A stretch of 5,054 nucleotides of DNA, taken from assembly GCA_029288095.1 (NCBI GenBank), contig JARFPW010000019.1, positions 1-5,054 on the forward strand. The letters run 5' to 3'. A program made the translations under genes and the position numbers. This stretch comes from Gemmatimonadota bacterium (lineage in GTDB: Bacteria > Gemmatimonadota > Gemmatimonadetes > Palauibacterales > Palauibacteraceae). Positions 1 to 5,054 of this stretch are shown piece after piece. Position 1 is the first letter of the stretch; each line of letters opens with the position of its first letter. The notes beneath the pieces were generated by a model. It was not told where the DNA came from. It did not search any database and saw only the letters and a program-made list of their open reading frames with translations.

Positions 1-12
1 GCGCTCTCCAAG

Positions 13-29
13 CCGAGTCAGTGACCCGG
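13..29 (-). terminator. Hairpin downstream of pilA, possible terminator
   Basis: Read on the minus strand, CCGGGTCA and TGACTCGG pair over 8 positions (one G-U wobble) around a single nucleotide, so in practice a 7-bp stem with a triloop. It begins 16 nt after the pilA stop codon, where a highly expressed pilin mRNA would be expected to end or be protected from 3' decay. The following bases (CTTGGAGAG) contain no run of U, so this is not a canonical intrinsic terminator. It could instead be a stabilising 3' hairpin or a near-palindromic protein-binding site. Confidence 0.35.
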
Positions 30-44
30 ATCGTATAGGCTGGC

Positions 45-413
45 TTAGTTCTTCTGAACCTTGCCCTCGATCGAGCTTCCCGTCCCTACCTGCACCCAGT
101 ACGAATTGCTGGAGCTGTTGTGGGAAGCGGTAATGGCGTAGCCGCCTGCGCTCACGGCCGAAGCCGAGATCGTAATACCCGTGCTGGTCGTGAAGCTTCC
201 GGTACCCATTGAAGCCGGCGCATACGTCTGCGCATCTGCGAAATAGGCTTCCTGTGAAGCCATCGCATTGCGAACATCGCTCTTCGCCGTGGCGTCGAAC
301 GCGCGTTCCTTCGTACTGGCAAACTGCGGAATCGCGATCGCGGCCAGAATGCCGATGATCACGACCACGATGAGCAGTTCGATCAGCGTGAAGCCTCTCG
401 TGTCGCGAAGCAT
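45..413 (-). CDS. pilA: Type IV major pilin, PilA (prepilin, 122 aa)
   Basis: This is the structural subunit of the type IV pilus filament, made as an inner-membrane prepilin. The leader MLRDTRG ends in the Gly required by prepilin peptidase (PilD) and is followed by Phe+1 and Glu+5 of the mature protein, within FTLIELLIVVVIIGILAAIA. This hydrophobic helix is both the membrane anchor and the filament core, and Pro22 is present. Residues 25-58 continue the amphipathic helix (KERAFDATAKSDVRN, AYFADAQTYA). Residues about 62-115 are Ser/Thr/Gly-rich with beta-strand patterns (GITISASAV, YAITASH, YWVQVG). The mature length is 115 residues, short for a type IVa pilin, and it has no cysteine and so no C-terminal disulfide loop. 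The ATG at 413 is chosen because GGAGG lies 4 nt upstream and the leader is then 7 residues; an in-frame GTG at 458 would add 15 hydrophilic residues without a good ribosome site. pilA follows pilR and has its own sigma-54 promoter. A minor pilin or type II secretion pseudopilin is less likely given the pilSR context. Confidence 0.93.
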   Translation of the reverse strand: MLRDTRGFTLIELLIVVVIIGILAAIAIPQFASTKERAFDATAKSDVRNAMASQEAYFADAQTYAPASMGTGSFTTSTGITISASAVSAGGYAITASHNSSSNSYWVQVGTGSSIEGKVQKN

Positions 414-417
414 GTTT

Positions 418-422
418 CCTCC
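418..422 (-). promoter_or_regulatory. Shine-Dalgarno of pilA (decides the start)
   Basis: GGAGG followed by AAAC lies directly before the ATG at 413-411. It supports the short 7-residue prepilin leader over the in-frame GTG at 458. The spacing of 4 nt is slightly short but the match to the 16S tail is strong. Confidence 0.8.
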
Positions 423-472
423 ATGCGTGCTTAGGTGCTGTTGGCCGTTTATCGGCACTCTCTGTTAACGCT

Positions 473-487
473 GGAGGCTCTGCCTCC
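473..487 (-). other. Stem-loop near the 5' end of the pilA mRNA
   Basis: On the minus strand GGAGGC-AGA-GCCTCC forms a perfect 6-bp stem with a 3-nt loop. With the transcription start predicted near 492 from the sigma-54 promoter, the stem would begin at about +6. Stem-loops at the extreme 5' end are known to protect some bacterial mRNAs from 5'-dependent decay, which would suit a pilin message. The left arm also contains GGAGG, a decoy ribosome site that the stem would hide. The pairing is visible in the sequence; the function is inferred. Confidence 0.5.
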
Positions 488-501
488 GGTACCCCCCGAA
501 C

Positions 502-518
502 AGGCAACCCCTGTGCCC
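502..518 (-). promoter_or_regulatory. Sigma-54 (-24/-12) promoter of pilA
   Basis: The minus strand reads GGGCACAGGGGTTGCCT. Against the RpoN consensus TGGCACG-N4-TTGCW, it has the GG at -25/-24 (517-516), the CAC that follows it, and TTGC with its GC at -13/-12 (505-504), at exactly the required GG-N10-GC spacing. This puts transcription start at about 492 and gives a 79-nt leader before the pilA ATG. The gene just upstream, pilR, encodes the type of activator that sigma-54 promoters need, and pilA is RpoN/PilR-dependent in Pseudomonas and Geobacter. There is no overlap with coding sequence. Confidence 0.85.
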
Positions 519-603
519 ACCCGGCCTCTGCGACACAATGCGCTGCATTATATGTAGTTAGACAGGCTATCGAGCGGCCCGCAGGCGCAGCCGGTGTCCG
601 CCG

Positions 604-643
604 GCATTGCAGGGTGCACGAACTGCTACCGCTAATGCAATGC
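604..643. promoter_or_regulatory. Candidate PilR upstream activating sequence (TTGCA/TGCAA cluster)
   Basis: A perfect 8-bp inverted repeat, GCATTGCA (604-611) and TGCAATGC (636-643), has its arms 32 bp apart centre to centre, about three helical turns. The first arm is part of TTGCA-ggg-TGCAc (607-619), an imperfect palindrome. Relative to the predicted pilA start at 492 the block spans about -112 to -151, the usual range for enhancers bound by sigma-54 activators. It starts only 10 nt after the pilR stop codon, so a weak pilR 3' hairpin is the alternative reading; the 24-nt loop and lack of a U-tract argue against a terminator. The binding protein is inferred, not shown. Confidence 0.4.
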
Positions 644-653
644 ACCGCGATCT

Positions 654-2021
654 CTACCCGTCCAGGTCGTATCGCTTGATTTTTCGATACAATGTGCTCG
701 GATCGATCCCCAGGACCTCAGCCGCCCGCGTTTTATTGCCTCCTTCGGCCTTCAACACGTGCTCGATATACGCTCGCTCGATCGTATCCAGCGGCGGATT
801 GGGCGCCGCGCGATCCTGAATCAGCGGCTCGGGCGGGCTCTCGGTCAGCCGCTCCGGAAAAGCGTCCGCCTTGATCGCGGATCCTGGCGTCAGCACGACC
901 GCACGCTCGATCACGTTTTCGAGCTCGCGCACGTTACCGGGCCAATGGTATTCCTGGAGAACGGACTGCGCCCTCGTGGACAGCTTCTTCGGGTCCTCCC
1001 CTGCCCGGGCCGCATGCCGCTTCAGAAAGTGCTCCGCGAGCAACGGGACATCTTCCCGGCGATCCCGGAGCGTGGGAAGCACCATCGAAATCACGTTCAG
1101 GCGGTAGTACAGGTCCCGGCGAAACCTGCCCTCTTCGATCTCGCGTTCCAACTCACGGTTCGTCGCCGCTATCAGCCGAACGTCAACAGGTACCGGATCG
1201 GTTGAGCCGACCGGGATTACCTCGCGTTGCTGCAGCACTCGGAGGAGCTTCACCTGCGTGGATGGGGACAGCTCCCCTACCTCATCCATGAAGAATGTCC
1301 CGCCCGACGCCGCGACGAACAGACCTTCCTTGTCTTTCACCGCACCGGTGAAGCTGCCTTTCGTGTGGCCGAACAGTTCCGATTCGAGCAGTCCTTCCGG
1401 CAGCGCCCCGCAATTCAGGGACAGGAACCGGCGGGTGGAGCGGCCGGACAAGTCGTGTATGTACCGCGCGAACACTTCCTTGCCGGTGCCCGACTCGCCT
1501 GCGAGCAGTATGGTCGATTCACTGTCGGCGACGTTCTCGGCAAGCTTCAGCGACGCTTCGAACGAAGGGCTGACCCCGATGGGGCGACCGACGTTCAGAG
1601 CCTGCTGCTTGTTGAGCTCGCGTTTGAGGCCGGCATTTTCCTGCTTGAGACGACCCCAATCGAGCGAGCGGCGTAAAATCGCGATCAATTCCTCATTCTT
1701 GAACGGTTTCTGGACGTAATGCGTTGCGCCGATGTTGACCGCCTGGATCGCGGACTGCAGAGAGGCCTGGGCCGTCATCAGCACGACCGGCGCCTCCGGG
1801 GACGTCCGCCGGATCTCCTCGAGGACTTCAATGCCGGACATCTTCGGCATCCGGACATCAGTCAGAATGATGTCCGGCGAGGCTTCCTTGAACCGCGCGA
1901 TTCCATCAGATCCGGTGAGCTCGGACACGACGTCGAATCCCTGGTCTTCGAGCAACACCGTCAAGGACTCGACGAGCCCAAGCTCGTCATCGATCAACAG
2001 TAGTAGCGGCTTCTCGCGCAT
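654..2021 (-). CDS. pilR: PilR, NtrC-family sigma-54-dependent response regulator (455 aa)
   Basis: PilR activates sigma-54 RNA polymerase at the pilin promoter after phosphorylation by PilS. Residues 1-120 are a receiver domain with the acidic pocket Asp11/Asp12, phosphoacceptor Asp55 (LTDVRMPKMSG), Thr83 and Lys105 (KPF). Residues about 145-385 are the AAA+ ATPase: Walker A GESGTGKE (175-182), the sigma-54 contact loop GSFTGA (222-227, Ser replacing the second-position Ala of GAFTGA, a natural variant), Walker B GGTFFMDE (240-247), and RFRRDLYYRLNVI ahead of the C-terminal lid. A Pro-rich linker (about 390-411) leads to a Fis-type helix-turn-helix at 412-455 (GGNKTRAAEVLGIDPSTLYR). All catalytic residues are present and the length is normal for the family. 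The start at 2021 is 3 nt after the pilS stop codon, with GAGG 7 nt upstream inside the last pilS codons, so translation is probably coupled. The sigma-54 promoter of pilA downstream is its likely target. Confidence 0.93.
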   Translation of the reverse strand: MREKPLLLLIDDELGLVESLTVLLEDQGFDVVSELTGSDGIARFKEASPDIILTDVRMPKMSGIEVLEEIRRTSPEAPVVLMTAQASLQSAIQAVNIGATHYVQKPFKNEELIAILRRSLDWGRLKQENAGLKRELNKQQALNVGRPIGVSPSFEASLKLAENVADSESTILLAGESGTGKEVFARYIHDLSGRSTRRFLSLNCGALPEGLLESELFGHTKGSFTGAVKDKEGLFVAASGGTFFMDEVGELSPSTQVKLLRVLQQREVIPVGSTDPVPVDVRLIAATNRELEREIEEGRFRRDLYYRLNVISMVLPTLRDRREDVPLLAEHFLKRHAARAGEDPKKLSTRAQSVLQEYHWPGNVRELENVIERAVVLTPGSAIKADAFPERLTESPPEPLIQDRAAPNPPLDTIERAYIEHVLKAEGGNKTRAAEVLGIDPSTLYRKIKRYDLDG

Positions 2022-2024
2022 CTT

Positions 2025-3893
2025 CTATCCTCGCTCAGGTATGAGTTCGTCAGCTTCAGCGTCCGGAATCCGGCGATCGTCGAGGCCCTCCGGCGGTCGG
2101 GGGAGGTGACCACGTCGTGGTAGCACGACCGCGAATGTCGCTCCCTGTCCCGGGTTCGACGTAGCTATCAGCGCCCCTCCGTGCGCCTGGACGGCTCGAT
2201 GGGCCACAGAGAGGCCGAGGCCGCTGCCACCCGGGCGCCGCGTGAAGAAGGGGTCGAAAATGCGCGGCAGATCGCCGGGGTCGATTCCCGGGCCGTCGTC
2301 CATCACCCGTATCCGCACCGGCACACCGAGAGACATCTCCTGCGGGACCAGATCCGGCCTCAGGGCGTCGGCGACGATCCGGATGGTCACGACCCCGTCG
2401 GGGTCGCCGACCTGGACCGCATTCAGGACCAGGTTCAGCAATGTTCGGTGCAGCAGCTCCTTGTCTCCCCAAAGACCGCCGAGATCCGGTGCGACCTGGA
2501 TGTCGAACCGTGCGCGCCCGTCGGCCTCCGGATGCTGAGAGACCGTTTCCACGACCTCGCGGGCCAGCCTCTCGACATCGATCGGTTGACGCTGGGCGAC
2601 GTCCACCCTGGCGAAATCGCTGAAGTCACCAAGGATGCGACTGAGTCGATCACTCTCTCTGGCTATCAGCCGCCCGAGGACCTGATCGCTCTCCGAAGCG
2701 TGTGCCCGGCTCGACAACTGCTCGACTGCGCTGCGGACGGATGCGATCGGATTCCTCAGCTCGTGCGCCAGGGACGCCGACAGCTCTGCCACGGCTTCAA
2801 GCCGGCCGGTGCGCAGCCGCAGGTCCTCCAGTTGGCGAGCCGGACGCAGGTCCTGGAGCAACACGACGAACGACGCGCCGCTGCCCGCCCCCTGCAACGA
2901 AGACGTACTCAAGGCGACAGGAATCGGGTCGCGCCTCGGTGCCATGCCAACCACCTCGGGTTCGGATTCTCCCGGTGGCAGCGCAGACTGGTCCGGCAAA
3001 TGCGGCAGCACCTCCACCTCCCGATTCCGCACCCGACGCCCGGTTTCCATCGCCTCCTCGACCGCGATCGTCAAGCTCACCGAGCGGGTCTCGAGCAACG
3101 GCCGAAGCTCCTTGCCCAGCCAGGTATCCACGTCGACTTGCAGGAGCTCCGCGGCGGCGAGGTTTATGTAGACCAGCCGCCAGTCTTCATCGACGGTCAG
3201 CACTCCCGACGGGATGATCCGAAGGACATCCGCCGTGTCGAGCTCCAGGCGACGCAGCTCGCCTTCCACGCTCCGCAGCCGTATCCGCACCTGCTGGAAC
3301 CGGGCACCCAGCAGGCTGGCCAGCACCGCCACCATCGTAAAGATCCCGACCTGGAGGAGCAGCCCCCATGCGACCGTGCCGGGGAAGGCGACCAGAGTCG
3401 CGATGAGATAGATGAGCCCGCTCGACAGTGCGACCAGTACGGCAGGTCCGAGGGGCAGGATCAGCGCGTAGACGGCAGCCAGCGGAATGAACAGGAAGGT
3501 GAAGTAGCTGCTACTCCCGCCGGTGAGGTGGACGATCCCGTTGACCAGCAGGATGTCCAGGGTCGCCTGAGCGTAGATGAACACGACCCCGAGCTTCAGG
3601 CGCCATCGATGACTGTACCAGTATGCCAGCGGCGTGAGCAGCGTTGCCGCGCTCAAGCCTAGAGTGGCCACCCGGTATTCTGGGCTGAACAGTCCTGGGA
3701 GTTGAGGTTGGGTGAGATCCTGGATGAGCAGCGAAGAGCCGAATACGCCGATCGAGAACAGGAGGCGCACTGCATACATCCAGTACAGCACCTGGACCGG
3801 TTCCAGGGCCGCGGCAAGCCGGCGTTCGGTAGTTGCTGAGCGCAGCACCCGGGTGTCGTCTCCTCGGGGTCGAGAAACGTCCGGGACGCGCAT
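2025..3893 (-). CDS. pilS: PilS, membrane-bound sensor histidine kinase with PAS domain (622 aa)
   Basis: PilS is the inner-membrane kinase partner of PilR. After a basic, hydrophilic N-terminus there are six hydrophobic segments at roughly residues 36-57, 73-92, 99-121, 128-148, 150-170 and 174-196, as in Pseudomonas PilS. A PAS domain follows (about 220-350), then HisKA with the H-box SLAHELRNP (phosphorylated His377), and HATPase_c with the N-box NLVLN (Asn487/Asn491), G1 DDGPGID (532-538), F-box FDPFFT (546-551) and G2 GGSGLGL (555-561). All motifs are intact. The PAS domain carries a Pro/Glu-rich stretch at about 296-321 that looks like an enlarged loop, and residues 594-622 form a charged tail beyond the ATPase fold. 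In Pseudomonas PilS monitors PilA in the inner membrane; the same role is inferred here. The start is uncertain: the ATG at 3893 has a weak ribosome site, while the GTG at 3848 (Val16) has GAGGAG 11 nt before it. Either start leaves every domain complete. Confidence 0.9.
   Translation of the reverse strand: MRVPDVSRPRGDDTRVLRSATTERRLAAALEPVQVLYWMYAVRLLFSIGVFGSSLLIQDLTQPQLPGLFSPEYRVATLGLSAATLLTPLAYWYSHRWRLKLGVVFIYAQATLDILLVNGIVHLTGGSSSYFTFLFIPLAAVYALILPLGPAVLVALSSGLIYLIATLVAFPGTVAWGLLLQVGIFTMVAVLASLLGARFQQVRIRLRSVEGELRRLELDTADVLRIIPSGVLTVDEDWRLVYINLAAAELLQVDVDTWLGKELRPLLETRSVSLTIAVEEAMETGRRVRNREVEVLPHLPDQSALPPGESEPEVVGMAPRRDPIPVALSTSSLQGAGSGASFVVLLQDLRPARQLEDLRLRTGRLEAVAELSASLAHELRNPIASVRSAVEQLSSRAHASESDQVLGRLIARESDRLSRILGDFSDFARVDVAQRQPIDVERLAREVVETVSQHPEADGRARFDIQVAPDLGGLWGDKELLHRTLLNLVLNAVQVGDPDGVVTIRIVADALRPDLVPQEMSLGVPVRIRVMDDGPGIDPGDLPRIFDPFFTRRPGGSGLGLSVAHRAVQAHGGALIATSNPGQGATFAVVLPRRGHLPRPPEGLDDRRIPDAEADELIPERG
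2029..2032 (-). promoter_or_regulatory. Shine-Dalgarno of pilR inside the pilS stop region
   Basis: GAGG is formed by the last Arg-Gly codons of pilS and stands 7 nt before the pilR ATG; the pilS stop codon TAG lies between the two. A ribosome ending pilS is therefore placed on the pilR start, which should hold kinase and regulator synthesis in ratio. Confidence 0.7.
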
Positions 3894-3914
3894 TTCGCAA
3901 TCCGGACTTGGACA

Positions 3915-3942
3915 ATGATAGGATGGCTGTTGCAGGATGCAA
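3915..3942 (-). promoter_or_regulatory. Candidate sigma-70-type promoter of pilSR with overlapping palindrome
   Basis: The minus strand has TATCAT (3920-3915, 5 of 6 to TATAAT) 16 nt after TTGCAT (3942-3937, 3 of 6 to TTGACA). Transcription would begin near 3908, leaving about 14 nt before the ATG at 3893 or about 60 nt before the GTG at 3848. The -35 element lies in a perfect palindrome, TTGCA-GGA-TGCAA (3930-3942), so a protein bound there would block polymerase. The prediction rests on hexamer matches and on lying in the widest gap between genes upstream of pilA. Confidence 0.4.
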
Positions 3943-3965
3943 GGGGTTTACGGGGTCGCTGCTGC

Positions 3966-4370
3966 TCAGTCCCAGTCCGGGGCCTCGTCGAACACCGAGA
4001 CCTGGGTGAACAAACCGTTCCGAATCGTCGCAGTCAGTGAGTGGACCACGGAGCGCTCCGGTTCCGGGAGAGGGCGGCGCACGAGGGGAGTGGTAGCAAG
4101 ATCAGCTCGCTGATCCGGCCCGGCGGCCGGCCACAGTCCGACCTCCGACAGCGCGGAGGCAAGCGTAGGGTAGCCGAGCGCGAAGGAAGCCGTCCATGAG
4201 GCGCACCGCGTGCCGTCAGCGTCCGTTCGAAGTCGCACACGACAGGTGAGGTCCCCTGGCTCGAAAACACACCACACGTCGTCGCCGGTCTCCCGTCGCG
4301 TCGCTGGCTGACCCAGGCGATCCGCGAGTTGTGGCTCCGTCAATCCGATCAGGCCGGAACAGTCCGTCAT
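3966..4370 (-). CDS. Unrecognised small cytoplasmic protein between pilC and pilS (134 aa)
   Basis: I do not recognise this protein with confidence. It has no signal peptide, lipobox or membrane segment, so it is probably cytoplasmic. It has four cysteines (4, 34, 43, 56), not arranged as a clear metal site, and several tryptophans (33, 59, 80, 133). The first half, GLTEPQLADRLGQP (9-22) followed by RRETGDDVWCVF (25-36) and then CRVRLRTDADG (43-53), resembles the general pattern of small BamE/SmpA-like domains, in which an LGxP turn and a 'W-x-F/Y' strand lead to a beta hairpin. That likeness is only a pattern and should not be used to name it. The second half is Pro/Arg-rich (residues 95-106), then VHSLTATIRNGLFTQVSVFDE, which looks like two beta strands. 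The ATG at 4370 has GAGAGG 3 nt upstream. The gene lies 37 nt after pilC and 72 nt before pilS, so it is co-oriented and probably co-transcribed with pilC; a role in pilus control or assembly is inferred from position only. Confidence 0.75.
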   Translation of the reverse strand: MTDCSGLIGLTEPQLADRLGQPATRRETGDDVWCVFEPGDLTCRVRLRTDADGTRCASWTASFALGYPTLASALSEVGLWPAAGPDQRADLATTPLVRRPLPEPERSVVHSLTATIRNGLFTQVSVFDEAPDWD

Positions 4371-4384
4371 GTACCTCTCAGATC

Positions 4385-4401
4385 CCGACGCAGCGCGTCG
4401 G
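4385..4401 (-). other. GC-rich intercistronic hairpin between pilC and the small gene
   Basis: CCGACGC and GCGTCGG pair perfectly over 7 bp around a 3-nt loop. The hairpin starts 6 nt after the pilC stop codon and ends 5 nt before the GAGAGG ribosome site of the next gene. No U-run follows, so full termination is unlikely; 3' protection of pilC mRNA, partial termination or processing is more plausible. Confidence 0.5.
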
Positions 4402-4407
4402 AACGAT

Positions 4408-5054
<647 letters not shown>

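Noticed and set aside
414..458. Longer pilin starting at GTG 458
   Set aside because: It would add a 15-residue hydrophilic extension to the prepilin leader and lacks a good ribosome site, whereas ATG 413 has GGAGG and gives a normal 7-residue leader.
547..552. Perfect TATAAT on the minus strand upstream of pilA
   Set aside because: The hexamer 17 nt upstream is GCTCGA, not a -35 element, and there is no extended -10 TG. The sigma-54 site downstream explains pilA expression better; a weak secondary promoter cannot be excluded.
532..565. CTGTC (565-561) and GTGTC (536-532) as Pseudomonas-like PilR sites
   Set aside because: They fit the short [C/G]TGTC core, but at about -41 and -70 they sit closer to the promoter than typical enhancers, and five-base matches are expected by chance.
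590..605. GCCGG/CCGGC inverted repeat as the pilR terminator
   Set aside because: The stem is only 5 bp with a 6-nt loop and no U-run follows on the minus strand, and such matches are frequent in GC-rich DNA.
2181..3662. A 493-codon open frame on the plus strand opposite pilS
   Set aside because: It is antisense to a complete, motif-rich kinase. Its product is rich in Arg, Gln, Pro and His without any domain, as expected for a shadow frame opposite GC-rich coding DNA.

Overview
All five genes in this window lie on the minus strand and form the end of a type IV pilus (T4P) locus. In transcription order they are pilC (3' part only, 4408-5054), a small gene of unknown function (3966-4370), the membrane sensor kinase pilS (2025-3893), its sigma-54 response regulator pilR (654-2021) and the major pilin pilA (45-413). 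The long plus-strand open frames are antisense shadows. The pilC-pilS-pilR-pilA order is the one known from Myxococcus and Geobacter (pilB-pilT-pilC-pilS-pilR-pilA).

The DNA is GC-rich and the organism is a Gram-negative-type bacterium. The pilin (class III leader, FTLIELLIVV helix, a KERAFDATAKSDVRN segment and no cysteines), from memory of the family, suggests Gemmatimonadota or a deltaproteobacterial relative. That placement is an inference, not something the window proves.

Layout and logic: pilC, the unknown gene, pilS and pilR are tightly spaced. The gaps are 37 nt (holding a GC-rich hairpin), 72 nt (holding a plausible sigma-70-type promoter) and 3 nt. PilS (six membrane segments, a PAS domain, HisKA and HATPase domains) should phosphorylate Asp55 of PilR, whose AAA+ domain carries the sigma-54 contact loop. 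The 240-nt leader/intergenic region between pilR and the pilA start codon contains a very good -24/-12 sigma-54 promoter (502-518), an upstream cluster of TTGCA/TGCAA half-sites at about -112 to -151, and a small stem-loop at the predicted 5' end of the pilA mRNA. PilS, PilR, the sigma-54 promoter and pilin therefore form a complete regulatory circuit visible in one window.

The least expected points are three. A 14-nt motif, TTGCAGGRTGCAMG, occurs both upstream of pilA, where an enhancer would sit, and over the -35 element of the candidate pilS promoter. The pilin matches the short Geobacter pilin residue for residue in length over its first 61 residues, but continues into a cysteine-free C-terminal domain. 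An unrecognised 134-residue cytoplasmic protein is inserted between pilC and pilS. I saw no mobile element, CRISPR array, tRNA or rRNA, and nothing that amounts to a wholly new system.
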